Shown: positions 33,389 through 42,774 of the stretch, one piece after another | Position numbering within the stretch: the first letter of the stretch is position 1 | Layout of the letters: every line of letters starts with the position of its first letter | Assembly: GCA_024655905.1 (NCBI GenBank) | Contig: JANLFP010000003.1 | Coordinates: 62,001-126,000, forward strand | Length of the DNA: 64,000 nucleotides | From: Tepidanaerobacteraceae bacterium | GTDB lineage: Bacteria > Bacillota > Thermosediminibacteria > Thermosediminibacterales > Tepidanaerobacteraceae | Direction: 5' to 3' | Translations under genes and position numbers: made by a program | Notes under the pieces: generated by a model | What the model was told of the DNA's origin: nothing | What the model saw: only the letters and a program-made list of their open reading frames with translations | Database searches by the model: none

Positions 33389-34357
33389 TTAGTTCCAACG
33401 CTTGAACTGATTATCAATTGGCTGAGTGGGCTTTTCCTCTGATTTTTCTCGAAACAGTATATCGTAAGCCTCGTTTCTGGAGATGCCTGCCTCGTCAGCG
33501 GCATTTCTCAGGGATTCGTTTCGGGAATATCCCATGGAAGCGTAATATTCGAATCTCTCTTTCAAGGACCTTTTGACATCATCAATATCATGCTCGGCTC
33601 CGGCCGGGCTTTGTTTTTGCTTTTCCTCAGGGCGCGGGGCCTCGCCCGCCAGTAAAACTGCGGATTTGGCTTTTTCACGGGACTTTTTGCCTTCCATAAC
33701 CAGCACCAGCTCTCCCCGGGGCGGAGTTGAGGCAAAGTTTGCCAATGCATCGGAGATAGCGCCCCGGAAGAATTCTTCGTGGATTTTCGTCATCTCCCGG
33801 GCTACGACAATATTGCGGTCCCCCAGGGCCTGCCGCAGTTCCTCAAGAGTCTTTATCAGCCGATGGGGAGCCTCATAAAGCACCATGGTGCGGGATTCTG
33901 CCGCAAGCTCCCTGAGCCTTTCAGCCCTTTCCTTGTTTTTTCGGGGTAAAAATCCTTCAAAAACAAACCTTTCGGTGGAAAGACCCGAAGCCGCCAGAGC
34001 ACAAATCACAGCTGCTGCACCGGGAAGGGGTACCACAGAAATCCCGGCATCCACAGCCATCCTCACCAGGTCCTCTCCCGGGTCCGATATGCCCGGCGTG
34101 CCCGCGTCGGTGACCAGGGCGATGCTTTTGCCTTGCTGAAGCATGGAAATTATCTCCGGTCCCTTTTTTTGCTTGTTATGCTCGTGGTAACTTGCGAGAG
34201 GTGTCTTGATATTATAATGGTTCAGCAGCTTGCGGGTAATTCTGGTGTCCTCGGCAGCAATGAAATCCACTTCTTTTAAAATCCGGAGCGCCCTCAATGT
34301 AATATCCTCAAGATTGCCTATGGGCGTGGGGCAGAGGTATAATGTTCCCCTTTCCAT
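33389..34357 (-). CDS. rsmI: 16S rRNA (cytidine1402-2'-O)-methyltransferase
   Basis: The protein is 322 residues, ATG 34357 ten bases after AGGGGA. RsmI 2'-O-methylates C1402 in the P site of 16S rRNA. The family motifs are LYLCPTPIGNLEDITLRAL at the start, EDTR, SYHEHN, LVTDAGTPGISDPGEDLV, PLPGAAAVICALAASGL and VLYEAPHRLIKTL. The C-terminal extension (about residues 230-322) is longer than in most homologues and contains a charged linker and a helical segment (GYSRNESLRNAADEAGISRNEAYDIL) resembling the C-terminal RsmI helix domain. Its place next to trmN6 is as in Bacillus subtilis (yabB-yabC). Confidence 0.95.
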   Translation of the reverse strand: MERGTLYLCPTPIGNLEDITLRALRILKEVDFIAAEDTRITRKLLNHYNIKTPLASYHEHNKQKKGPEIISMLQQGKSIALVTDAGTPGISDPGEDLVRMAVDAGISVVPLPGAAAVICALAASGLSTERFVFEGFLPRKNKERAERLRELAAESRTMVLYEAPHRLIKTLEELRQALGDRNIVVAREMTKIHEEFFRGAISDALANFASTPPRGELVLVMEGKKSREKAKSAVLLAGEAPRPEEKQKQSPAGAEHDIDDVKRSLKERFEYYASMGYSRNESLRNAADEAGISRNEAYDILFREKSEEKPTQPIDNQFKRWN

Positions 34358-34470
34358 CAAAACAATTCCCCTAGCTATCAAATTTTATTGCTCAGCATCA
34401 TTTGCCGGTGCGGAATTCATTTTTAGATTCACCTTTTCGCCAAGCTCCCGCTGGTCTTCCAGAGTATCAA

Positions 34471-35229
34471 TCAGCCGATGGCGCTGAAGTAAATCCTATT
34501 TATTTCATCCGTATAGCTTCCATCCTCATTATATATCACCAGCGGAGGCAGAATGCGCAGGCCGGGGCCGCCACCCTTTTGCGCCATCAGCAAAAAAAGG
34601 TTGGGGCCTTCGCATGCTTTGGGCTGGATATATCTCATCAATTTAGGCTCCAGGGAATTCCTCCTGAATTCGAATATGGCATCCGCCATGCGCCAGGTCC
34701 TGTATACCATATAAAATCTCCCCTTAAAGCCGAGAAGCGCCGCAGCGCTGCCTATCACATCCGGCAATGCGGCTGCCACTTCGTGGCGGGCAAGGGCCAA
34801 ATCCCTTTTGGAACTTATCTTCCCCTCATTCACCTTCATATACGGCGGATTCGTCACCACCACAGTAAAGCTTTCCCTCCCAAAAATCCGCGCAGCCTCT
34901 TTAAGGTCGCCGCAAATTATCTTCACCCTATCCCCGAGGCTGTTCATTTCCACGCTGCGCCTTGCCCTTTCCGCCGCTTCTTCCAATATCTCGATGCCCA
35001 CGATATCGCGGGCCTCCGTTTTTGCCGAAAGCAGTATGGGTATTACCCCGCTGCCTGTACCCAGGTCTATTATGCGGTCTTTTTTGCCCGCCCTCACGAA
35101 ATTGGAAAGCAACACCGCATCTATGGCAAAGCAGTATGAATTATTATCCTGTATTATTTTCAAACCTTTGCACAAGAGGTCGTCCACACGCTCGGTGGGT
35201 GATTTAAGAAAACCTTCAACATCGGTCAT
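34471..35229 (-). CDS. trmN6: tRNA1(Val) (adenine37-N6)-methyltransferase family protein
   Basis: The protein is 252 residues, ATG 35229 behind AGGATAAAC; a longer frame to 35271 lacks a ribosome site. The SAM-dependent fold has RIIDLGTGSGVIPILLS as motif I, VGIEILEEAA as the acidic strand and the N6-adenine methyltransferase motif TNPPYMK. In Escherichia coli TrmN6 (YfiC) methylates A37 of tRNA1-Val; YabB of Bacillus subtilis is the orthologue. The ring-closure residues are present. rsmI lies 113 bases downstream. Confidence 0.9.
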   Translation of the reverse strand: MTDVEGFLKSPTERVDDLLCKGLKIIQDNNSYCFAIDAVLLSNFVRAGKKDRIIDLGTGSGVIPILLSAKTEARDIVGIEILEEAAERARRSVEMNSLGDRVKIICGDLKEAARIFGRESFTVVVTNPPYMKVNEGKISSKRDLALARHEVAAALPDVIGSAAALLGFKGRFYMVYRTWRMADAIFEFRRNSLEPKLMRYIQPKACEGPNLFLLMAQKGGGPGLRILPPLVIYNEDGSYTDEINRIYFSAIG

Positions 35230-35468
35230 GTTTATCCTGCCTCTGCCTATATTTCCCAAGACAGGCTGCATCAGGCTTTTATGCCCTGCACCACAGCACC
35301 TCCAGTGGGTCAGTTCGTGGTGGATGTGTCCTTTTTATTGTATCATATTATTGGTATAATCAACAAGGGCGAAAGATTCATAAAATAATTGTGGCCGATT
35401 TATGATAATGCTGTAGGGATGCATTATAATTTTGGCTGACTCTTTGAAAAACACCGGCTGCTTTTAAT

Positions 35469-36494
35469 CTAGCATATCCTTGGCAGAGGGTCAGCCTCAA
35501 GCATATGCAGAAATCTCAATGTCCCCAGCTCTGTCTCCATAACCACCTTTCCGGCATGCTCGCCCACCACTTCCCCGATTATGCAGGCCCCTCTGCCCGC
35601 ATAGTGTTTTTGAATCTCTTGAAGCGCATCCCGGGCATCCGTGCTTTCCACAATGAAGACTATTCTGCCCTCATTGGCCATGTATAGGGGGTCCAGGCCC
35701 AGCATGAAACAGGCTGCTTTCACCGCCGGGTCCACCGGAACATCCTTCTCGAACACCCTGATTCCCAATCCCGACTGCTCAGCCAGTTCGGCAAGGGCTG
35801 TGGCCAGCCCTCCCCGGGTGGGGTCCCGCATGCATTTTACAGAGGCACCGCCGGAAATGACCCCATCCACGAGATCGTTCAAACATGCGCAGTCGCTGAC
35901 CGGAGGCGGTGAAAAATTCAATCCTTCCCTGGCTGCCAGAACTGCCATGCCGTGATTGCCCACCGGACCGCTGACAATTATCTTATCTCCGGGAGCCATT
36001 CGCCGGGGAGAAATATCCAGTTCCGGGGGAACTGATCCCACTCCCGAAGTATTAATATAAATTTTATCACATGCACCATGTTCCACCACCTTCGTATCAC
36101 CGGCCACGATCTGAACTTTTGCCTTAATGGCAGTCTGCCCTATGGAATATGCCAGATGCTCCAGTGTTTTTATAGGCAACCCTTCCTCGATTATTAACCC
36201 CAGTGTTAGATAGAGGGGCTTTGCGCCCATCACCGCCAGATCGTTTACCGTTCCGCAAACGGCCAGTTTCCCTATATCTCCGCCGGGAAAGAAAATGGGC
36301 TTTGCCACGAAGGAATCTGTGGAAAAGGCCAGCTTGTGTGTTGAAACCTCGATCAGGGCCGCATCCAGTTCCTGTTGAAGGCATGGATTGCCCAGATGTT
36401 TATGAAAAATCTCTCTGATTAATCGTTGGGTCTTGAGGCCTCCAGCCCCATGGGACAAAAGAATTTTTTCATCATTCAACAGTTCTTCCCCCAT
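35469..36494 (-). CDS. hypE: Hydrogenase maturation carbamoyl dehydratase HypE
   Basis: The protein is 341 residues and ends PRIC; the C-terminal Cys accepts the carbamoyl group from HypF, and HypE dehydrates it to the thiocyanate that becomes the cyanide ligand of [NiFe] hydrogenase. The N-terminal PurM-like ATP-binding domain has LSHGAGGLKTQRLI and STDSFVAKPIFFPGGDIGKLAV, followed by AVCGTVNDLAVMGA; the C-terminal part has CMRDPTRGGLATAL. ATG 36494 has a weak ribosome site. It is the last gene of hypA-B-F-C-D-E, 85 bases after hypD. No hydrogenase structural genes are in the window. Confidence 0.97.
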   Translation of the reverse strand: MGEELLNDEKILLSHGAGGLKTQRLIREIFHKHLGNPCLQQELDAALIEVSTHKLAFSTDSFVAKPIFFPGGDIGKLAVCGTVNDLAVMGAKPLYLTLGLIIEEGLPIKTLEHLAYSIGQTAIKAKVQIVAGDTKVVEHGACDKIYINTSGVGSVPPELDISPRRMAPGDKIIVSGPVGNHGMAVLAAREGLNFSPPPVSDCACLNDLVDGVISGGASVKCMRDPTRGGLATALAELAEQSGLGIRVFEKDVPVDPAVKAACFMLGLDPLYMANEGRIVFIVESTDARDALQEIQKHYAGRGACIIGEVVGEHAGKVVMETELGTLRFLHMLEADPLPRIC

Positions 36495-36579
36495 TGAGAG
36501 CCATTATTTCATGCCATTTGTGACAGCTTTCTTGAGATGGATTGCGGAAAGCAATAATGCAAGGCGCATTTTTGCTTTG

Positions 36580-37650
36580 CTATGCATTATAAAACTCTGC
36601 TGCACATGTTCCTTCCGACGACACCATGCACGGACCCTGCGGTGAATCAGGATCACATGATCTGCCGAACAGCGGGCATTGATCCGGCCTTTTTTTGCCT
36701 TTCAAAATCTGATCGCAAATGCATTCAGCGCGTGATGGCTTTGCTTCAACTTCACTAATGCCAAACTTCTCTTTTGCATCATATTTTGCAAAATGGGGCT
36801 TAAGCTTCAAGCCGCTTTTTTCGATTGGCCCGAGACCCCGCCAGAGGACGGAATGTGGTTCAAAAAATTTTTCCATCAAAGCCAGAGCGGTTCTGTTGCC
36901 TTCCTTCCTAACTCCCCTCGTGTACTGATTTTCCACTTTATATTCTTCTTTTTTGATTTGCTTCGCCAGCAGGTGGATGCTTTCTAATATATCCTCCGGC
37001 TCGAAACCTGAAACCACACACCCTTTGCCGTATTTCTCAGGTATAAATGAATACGGTTCGGTGCCGATTATGGCGCTCACATGGCCCGGACACAAAAAGC
37101 CATCCGCCTTGATCTCGGGATCGTTCAGCAGGGCGGCCATTGCCGGGATTATAAGCTTGAGCATGCAGAGGATGCTGAAATTTTTTGCATTCGATTGAAC
37201 AGCCTGCAGAACTGCTGCTGCAACGGCAGGCGCGGTAGTTTCAAAGCCAACTGCCAGAAACACCACTTCCCTGTCCGGATTTTGCCGTGCAATGCTCACC
37301 GCATCAATCGGAGAATATACCACCCGAATATCGGCGCCCCCGGCTCGGATTTCGCGAAGACTCCCCGTGGAGCCCGGCACCTTCATCATATCGCCAAAAG
37401 TGGCAATGGTGACTCGGGGTTCTAAAGCCAGCTGCAGAACTTTTTCTATGTCCTGCTGGTGGGTAACGCACACGGGACAGCCCGGACCGGATATCAACTC
37501 GATGCAGGGGGGCAATAATTGTTTAATGCCCGATTTTGCGATGGCCCTGGTATGAGTCCCGCAGACCTCCATTATGCGGACGGTCTTTCCAATATCCATT
37601 TTTTTCAGCGAATCCAGTACAGTCGCCTCGCTAATCCGGGGCTTCAGCAT
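36580..37650 (-). CDS. hypD: Hydrogenase maturation protein HypD
   Basis: The protein is 356 residues, ATG 37650 behind GGAGGG, overlapping the end of hypC by seven bases. HypD carries a [4Fe-4S] cluster and, with HypC, holds the Fe(CN)2CO moiety during assembly. Conserved Cys motifs are visible: MEVCGTHT, GPGCPVCVTH, and the C-terminal cluster region CICDQILKGKKRPDQCPLFGRSC. GFETTAPA is also present. The length is normal. Confidence 0.97.
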   Translation of the reverse strand: MLKPRISEATVLDSLKKMDIGKTVRIMEVCGTHTRAIAKSGIKQLLPPCIELISGPGCPVCVTHQQDIEKVLQLALEPRVTIATFGDMMKVPGSTGSLREIRAGGADIRVVYSPIDAVSIARQNPDREVVFLAVGFETTAPAVAAAVLQAVQSNAKNFSILCMLKLIIPAMAALLNDPEIKADGFLCPGHVSAIIGTEPYSFIPEKYGKGCVVSGFEPEDILESIHLLAKQIKKEEYKVENQYTRGVRKEGNRTALALMEKFFEPHSVLWRGLGPIEKSGLKLKPHFAKYDAKEKFGISEVEAKPSRAECICDQILKGKKRPDQCPLFGRSCDPDSPQGPCMVSSEGTCAAEFYNA

Positions 37651-37856
37651 AATATTCCCTCCAAGATTTTCAAGGTTTCCTGCCCTTTTTGCTCATCCAT
37701 GCGCTCAATGGAAAAACCGGCGTGCACAAGCACATAATCCCCAACGCACAAACCCGGAGTTAGCATTATATTAATCTTAAAAGAAGTACCTCCCAGATCC
37801 GCCTGAGCCCATTCATCTTCAATCTTAAGAATTCTGGCCGGAACCGCTACGCACAT
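37644..37856 (-). CDS. hypC: Hydrogenase maturation chaperone HypC
   Basis: The protein is 70 residues starting MCVAVPARIL; Cys2, exposed after Met removal, is the ligand for the iron centre, and HypC escorts HypD and the hydrogenase large-subunit precursor. The family ending GDYVLVHAGFSIERMDE is intact. ATG 37856 lies 11 bases after GGAGG and within the 3' end of hypF (32-base overlap), indicating coupled translation. Confidence 0.97.
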   Translation of the reverse strand: MCVAVPARILKIEDEWAQADLGGTSFKINIMLTPGLCVGDYVLVHAGFSIERMDEQKGQETLKILEGILC

Positions 37857-40101
37857 TTGCCAATCTGCCTCCTATCACCGCCTGGCCCAAACTCAATCCT
37901 CCGTCATTGGCCGGGACCCGAGAATGGACAAGTGGTGTAAAACTCTCCATTTCCAACAATCCTGCAACATTTTCCACAAGCAACTTGTTTTGCATTGCTC
38001 CGCCGGATAATGCCACTTTTTTTGAGGGCAGCCGGTCCTTGAGGGCCCGGCAGGTGGCTGCAATCATTTCTGCCACGGTCCTGTGGAAACGTGCGGAGAT
38101 TTGCCCCGCGGGAATGCCCTTTGAAATATCGGCGATACACTCCCGCCACATTTTTTTGGTGGATATAATCAGCACTCCGCCGCTCGCTTCCAGGTCAAAT
38201 GGGTAGCCTGCACCGTTGAAATCAGCATCAGCAATTTCTTCCAGTTCGATTGCCGCCTGACCTTCATAGAGCACCCGGGTGCATACGCCGAGCAGCGCGC
38301 TCACCGCATCAAACAGCCGGCCGCAGCTTGAAGTAAGCGGTGTATTGATGCCGGCCTCTATCTGCCCGATGATAACTTCCAGCTCTTTTCGGCTTAAGCC
38401 GAAAAAAAGGTGAGATGCTTTCAACAGATAATCTTTTCCAAAATGCTTATGCAAATAGCTTGCCGCCATTCGGAGGGGCTCGCTTACAGCCCGCTCTCCG
38501 CCGGGCATGGGCACATACTCCAGATGGGCCAGGCGTTCAAAAGCGGCAAAATCCCCCAGCAGGAACTCCATTCCCCAGATGTGCCCGTCGGTCCCCATAC
38601 CGGTGCCGTCACATATGACGCCCAGAGCCTTTTCGCAAAGTCCGTTGTCAGCCAGGCAAGAAGCCAGATGGGCGTGATGATGCTGCACTTGGATAACTGG
38701 CATGCCCTGCTCCAGCCCCCACCTTCGGGAAGAATACCCGGGATGAAGATCCACCACCACGGCCTCGGGATGTATATCCAGATACTCCTTCATTCTCTGC
38801 GCGGTCTGGACATACTCGTTAAAATTTTTGCAATTATCCAGATCCCCCATATGCTGGCTTAAAAAAGCCCTGCCCCCTTTTGTCAGGCAAAAGGTGCCTT
38901 TCAGGTCCCCTCCGCATGCCAAAACAGACGGCTGTCTGGGTATTTCCACGGGCAGCGGCACATATCCGCGGGCCCTCCGAAAAATCTGCGCCTTATTATT
39001 TATTACCCTGACGACCGAGTCGTCGCATCGGTTGTAAATCTCGCGGTTATGTACCAGAAAATAGTCGGCAATATCCCTAAGCTCCGAGAAGGCATCTTCA
39101 TCCCTGTAGACTAAGGGGTTGCTGCTTATGTTTCCGCTGGTCATTACCAAAAGTTCCATCCCCTCTTTAAACAACAGAAGATGGAGGGGTGTATACGGAA
39201 GCATGACACCGAGGGTTTTTACGCCGGGAGCAAGGTCCAAAGGCAAATTCTCCTGTATTCGGGGCAGAATCACTATGGGAGCCTGGGCGCTTTTCAAGAT
39301 TTTTTCTTCCTCCGGGGAAATGCGGCAGTATTTTCTAGCGGTTTTTATATCTTTTGCCATTACGGCGAAGGGTTTGGCTTCCCGCTTTTTCCCGCTGCGA
39401 AGCCGTTTAACCGCAACTGGATTCAAAGCGTCGCAAACCAGGTGATAACCTCCCAATGATTTCACGGCCAGAATATTCCCGCCAGCCAACAATTCCGGCG
39501 CGCTGACGCCGGATACGGCGCGCCCGCAGCCATCATGGATTTTCAGTTGGGGGCCGCATTCCGGGCATGCATTGGGCTGTGCGTGGAACCTGCGGTTCAA
39601 CGGATCATGGTATTCCCGGTCGCATTCCGGACACATGGGAAAGTTCGCCATGGTCGTTTTGGGTCGGTCATAAGGGACACCCTTAATGATGGTAAACCGG
39701 GGACCGCAGCCGGTGCAATTTGTAAAGGCATACCCGAAACGCCGATTGCCTTCTTCCAAAACTTCCCGACGGCATTTTGGACACATAGCCGCATCGGGAG
39801 GAATTAAAACCTCGCGCTCTCCATCATCTTCGCTTTCCACAATGCGAAAATCGCCAAATCCCTTTACATCTCCCCTCTCAATCCGCTGCTCCATTATCGA
39901 TGCCTGCCCGGGAGGGCGGGCCATCAATTCCTCTATAAACATCCTCAGCGCATCACTTTCGCCCTCGGCGTGGATGGAAACCCCCCGGGCATTATTTAAC
40001 ACCCAGCCCTTTATTTTATTTTTCTTCGCCAGGCGGTAAACAAAGGGGCGAAATCCTACGCCCTGGACGACTCCTTTGATTTCAATTCTCCTTGCCTCCA
40101 T
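37825..40101 (-). CDS. hypF: Carbamoyltransferase HypF
   Basis: The protein is 758 residues, ATG 40101 chosen because it begins the acylphosphatase-like domain (IEIKGVVQGVGFRPFVYRLA); the open frame continues upstream inside hypB without homology. Domains in order: acylphosphatase (1-90), two zinc fingers (CPKC...CTGC and CPEC...CPEC, about 105-185), a YrdC-like domain (about 200-380) and a Kae1-like carbamoyltransferase (about 400-758; VQHHHAHLASCL and SGGAMQNKLL). HypF converts carbamoyl phosphate to carbamoyl adenylate and passes it to HypE. Overlaps the hypB end by 20 bases. Confidence 0.97.
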   Translation of the reverse strand: MEARRIEIKGVVQGVGFRPFVYRLAKKNKIKGWVLNNARGVSIHAEGESDALRMFIEELMARPPGQASIMEQRIERGDVKGFGDFRIVESEDDGEREVLIPPDAAMCPKCRREVLEEGNRRFGYAFTNCTGCGPRFTIIKGVPYDRPKTTMANFPMCPECDREYHDPLNRRFHAQPNACPECGPQLKIHDGCGRAVSGVSAPELLAGGNILAVKSLGGYHLVCDALNPVAVKRLRSGKKREAKPFAVMAKDIKTARKYCRISPEEEKILKSAQAPIVILPRIQENLPLDLAPGVKTLGVMLPYTPLHLLLFKEGMELLVMTSGNISSNPLVYRDEDAFSELRDIADYFLVHNREIYNRCDDSVVRVINNKAQIFRRARGYVPLPVEIPRQPSVLACGGDLKGTFCLTKGGRAFLSQHMGDLDNCKNFNEYVQTAQRMKEYLDIHPEAVVVDLHPGYSSRRWGLEQGMPVIQVQHHHAHLASCLADNGLCEKALGVICDGTGMGTDGHIWGMEFLLGDFAAFERLAHLEYVPMPGGERAVSEPLRMAASYLHKHFGKDYLLKASHLFFGLSRKELEVIIGQIEAGINTPLTSSCGRLFDAVSALLGVCTRVLYEGQAAIELEEIADADFNGAGYPFDLEASGGVLIISTKKMWRECIADISKGIPAGQISARFHRTVAEMIAATCRALKDRLPSKKVALSGGAMQNKLLVENVAGLLEMESFTPLVHSRVPANDGGLSLGQAVIGGRLANVRSGSGQNS

Positions 40102-40747
40102 CGGCAACAAGTCCCTCCAGCCATTCCAGCCATCCGCCGAGCCCCTGTTCTTTGAGAGAGGATACTTCAAAAACCCTGAGCCCGGGATTAACATGTTTTA
40201 TATCTTTGTAAAACTCATCGAGTGAAAAATTGCTGTAAGGCAAAAGATCCATCTTATTCAGGATGCAAACCTTCGCCCTGTTGAAAATCACGGGATATTT
40301 GGCAGGCTTATCGCTTCCTTCGGCGACGCTTGCCACAACCACCTTTGCATCTTCGCCCAAATCAAAGCAAGCAGGGCAAACAAGATTCCCCACGTTTTCA
40401 ATGATTATCAAATCGAGCCGGGATAGCTCCACTTTCCCCAGGGCTCTGCCGACCATCCCGGCATCCAGGTGACAGCTGCCTCCGGTTTGAATCTGAACCG
40501 CGGGCACGTTCAATCTTTTTATGCGGTCTGCATCCCGCGATGTCAATATGTCCCCTTCGATTACGGCTACATTGAATTTCTTTGATATCTCGGGCAAAGT
40601 GCGCTCCAAAATAGAGGTTTTGCCGGAGCCGGGAGAACCGATCAAGTTTATGACCTTTATATTATGTTTTTTATATTGCTCTTTCAGCTTCCCGGCCATA
40701 TCATCATTAGCCTCAAGCACATTTTTTCCAAGTTTAACTCGAATCAT
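40082..40747 (-). CDS. hypB: Hydrogenase nickel incorporation GTPase HypB
   Basis: The protein is 221 residues if started at ATG 40747 (MIRVKLGKNVLEAND, the usual start); ATG 40768 is possible. HypB is a SIMIBI GTPase delivering nickel to [NiFe] hydrogenase. Motifs: P-loop GSPGSGKTS, switch IEGDI, IQTGGSCHLDA, the metal-binding NLVCPACFDLGED and the guanine motif NKMD. The N-terminal His-rich stretch and CxxCGC motif of some HypBs are missing, so nickel storage is unlikely and the protein probably depends on HypA. It overlaps hypA by 14 bases. Confidence 0.96.
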   Translation of the reverse strand: MIRVKLGKNVLEANDDMAGKLKEQYKKHNIKVINLIGSPGSGKTSILERTLPEISKKFNVAVIEGDILTSRDADRIKRLNVPAVQIQTGGSCHLDAGMVGRALGKVELSRLDLIIIENVGNLVCPACFDLGEDAKVVVASVAEGSDKPAKYPVIFNRAKVCILNKMDLLPYSNFSLDEFYKDIKHVNPGLRVFEVSSLKEQGLGGWLEWLEGLVADGGKEN

Positions 40748-41105
40748 TTTGCTGATATTCCCTTTCATCTCCCTCTATATAGTCGATGTAGAATTCCTTC
40801 CCCTGAACCATTTCTCCTCCCGAATGAAAGCACTCCGGGCATTTAAATCCGTGAGCTTTCCAGGGGTAGCGGCAGCCGCAGGCATCGCACCTGATAATCG
40901 CCGCAAGCCGGCGAAGATTCAAGCGTGCCCCGGCTGCCAGCGTGTTTTTGCTCGCTATTTCAAAACCGAATTCCAGGGCTTCGGAAGCAACACCCGTCAT
41001 TTCTCCACTGACCACCCATATATCGGTCACACGCTTGAGATTGTGCTGCCTGGCGGTCTTGCACACGATTTCCAAAATTTCCATCGCCAGATTCAGTTCA
41101 TGCAA
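40734..41105 (-). CDS. hypA: Hydrogenase nickel incorporation protein HypA
   Basis: The protein is 123 residues from a TTG at 41105, which follows GGAGGTGAAAGT and yields the essential Met-His-Glu N-terminus (His2 binds nickel). An upstream open frame to 41174 would bury this end and was rejected. The C-terminal zinc ribbon is CDACG...CPECF, giving four Cys ligands. First gene of hypABFCDE. A TATAAA-type -10 element lies in the AT-rich sequence upstream (about 41180), without a clear -35. Confidence 0.95.
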   Translation of the reverse strand: MHELNLAMEILEIVCKTARQHNLKRVTDIWVVSGEMTGVASEALEFGFEIASKNTLAAGARLNLRRLAAIIRCDACGCRYPWKAHGFKCPECFHSGGEMVQGKEFYIDYIEGDEREYQQNDSS

Positions 41106-41243
41106 ACTTTCACCTCCGGGAGTCGCATAAAGGCAAACTTTCACCGTACTATATACTTTAACAAATATTAACATATTTTATACAAGATTACAGATGATTC
41201 CATGGTATAAAGCATCGAAATTTTTGAGACTCAAAGACAAATA

Positions 41244-41280
41244 AAAAAAGCCGGAGGAAATCTCTCCCTCGGCTTGCTTT
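41244..41280 (-). terminator. Intrinsic terminator of the symporter gene
   Basis: On the minus strand AGCCGAGGG pairs with CCTCCGGCT (one bulge/mismatch) across about 41274-41250, followed by TTTTTTTATTTG. Confidence 0.8.
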
Positions 41281-41334
41281 TCGCACTGATGATGAAAGAC
41301 CGCATCCCTCTTAGCGGTATTCTTGTCTTGAGTG

Positions 41335-42774
41335 CTAAGCTGTTCTATTCTTTGGAGATACGGGCTCCGGGAAATCGGGAGTAAGAAGCGAAACAACAAC
41401 GGTCACTGCAGCTGAGATGACGACGCCCCAGAGTATGCCGTATTTCGACAGGGATATAACTGAACCCGCGATAATGCCCAGGCGGGCGCCCCATGGGGTA
41501 ATGCGGCTGTTTTTTACGCCCATTGTGAACGGTTCGCCGGTCTTCTTCCAAAGCAACCCTACCAGAAGCACCGGCACTATGCCGCCTCCGGCCATGGTGT
41601 ACGCCTTGGAGAAAAGGCTTATGATGCTGGAAGCGTATATGGCCGCCAGTGTGGAGAATATGCCCACCACAATGGTCAATATTTTGGCGTAATTTACCAG
41701 TTCTTTATCGGTTTTATTGGGAGCAAACGGTTTTATAAGGTCGTTTACCAGAATCACCGCCGCGGAGTTCAAATTGGAGTCGGCGCTGGACATGGCAGCC
41801 GCCAGTATCAGCGTAAACACCACTGCCAGAACCCAGGTGGGTGTATAGTGCATCATGAGCCACGGCATGGCCTGATTGGCATTTTCCAGGTTCGGGTTCA
41901 AAACTTTGGTAACGAGACCGACCATAGCGGTCATGCTAACAAAGACCACGGCGGCAATGCCGCTGACCAGCATGCCATTTCTAGCGGTGCCCGAATCCTT
42001 GGCTGCAAAGCACCTCTGCCAGTATATCTGTGCCGCCAGGATGCCGAAACAGCCGGTAACAAAGTTTTTAAGAATCACAGCAAAGGGCACGTTGCTCAGG
42101 GTCCCAAGGTTTGCAGCCCCCACTTCCGCGAGCTTCTGCTGGAGAACTCCCAGGGAAAAGTTCACCGGAGCAAATGCGTATCCGTAGAATATAAAGGCAA
42201 ATACTACAACGATAATGCCCTGCAGAAGGTCCGTCCACACCACAGAGTAAATGCCGCCCAGAAAGGTATAGATTATGAATACCGCATTAAAAAGCATTAT
42301 GATGGGGATGGGATTGGCACCGGTGAAAGTGGCGAATATATCGCCCAGACCCTTGCCCTGCCCTCCCACCCAGGCAATCATTATGCAGGCGGTGAGCACC
42401 CCCACTATGGCTCTCGTGGTTTTATCCCGGACCAGAAGGTCATCCATCATCTCCGAAAGAGTATTGTAGGTGAATCTTCCGGCAAGGCCTGCAAAAACCA
42501 GGGCAAAGATTATCTTGGACCCCTGCTCGCCGAAAACGAAGGGTATGTCCACAAGCCCTATCTTATATCCCTGCGCCGCATGGCCTATAAAGTTTCCGGC
42601 TCCCATGATGGTGGCTATGTCCGTGAAAAGGATGAGGTATAATGGCAGCGTTCCTCCTGCAATGGCATAGTTGGAAAAACTCTGACCGGCCGAGTCCTGG
42701 ACTCTTAAAGAAATCCACAGGAATATGCCGCAAAACACAACGGTAATGATCCATACAATGGCGGTAAGACTCAT
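41335..42774 (-). CDS. Sodium:solute symporter family transporter
   Basis: The protein is 479 residues, ATG 42774 behind AAGGAGG, with about 13 hydrophobic segments. SSS-family signs: an N-terminal helix, FSNYAIAGGTLPLYL (the broken first core helix with its Na+ site), MGAGNFIGHA, the central GGIYSVVWTDLLQGIIV and AAAMSSADSNLNSAAV with the Ser/Asp pair of the second sodium site. Members carry proline, pantothenate, sugars or other organic anions; this one cannot be assigned. It is adjacent to dapA and the FAD oxidase gene (309-base gap) and may import their substrate. Confidence 0.92.
   Translation of the reverse strand: MSLTAIVWIITVVFCGIFLWISLRVQDSAGQSFSNYAIAGGTLPLYLILFTDIATIMGAGNFIGHAAQGYKIGLVDIPFVFGEQGSKIIFALVFAGLAGRFTYNTLSEMMDDLLVRDKTTRAIVGVLTACIMIAWVGGQGKGLGDIFATFTGANPIPIIMLFNAVFIIYTFLGGIYSVVWTDLLQGIIVVVFAFIFYGYAFAPVNFSLGVLQQKLAEVGAANLGTLSNVPFAVILKNFVTGCFGILAAQIYWQRCFAAKDSGTARNGMLVSGIAAVVFVSMTAMVGLVTKVLNPNLENANQAMPWLMMHYTPTWVLAVVFTLILAAAMSSADSNLNSAAVILVNDLIKPFAPNKTDKELVNYAKILTIVVGIFSTLAAIYASSIISLFSKAYTMAGGGIVPVLLVGLLWKKTGEPFTMGVKNSRITPWGARLGIIAGSVISLSKYGILWGVVISAAVTVVVSLLTPDFPEPVSPKNRTA

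Noticed and set aside
41178-41399. Small frame beyond the symporter gene
   Set aside because: It covers the terminator and symporter 3' end in another frame and lacks a ribosome site.
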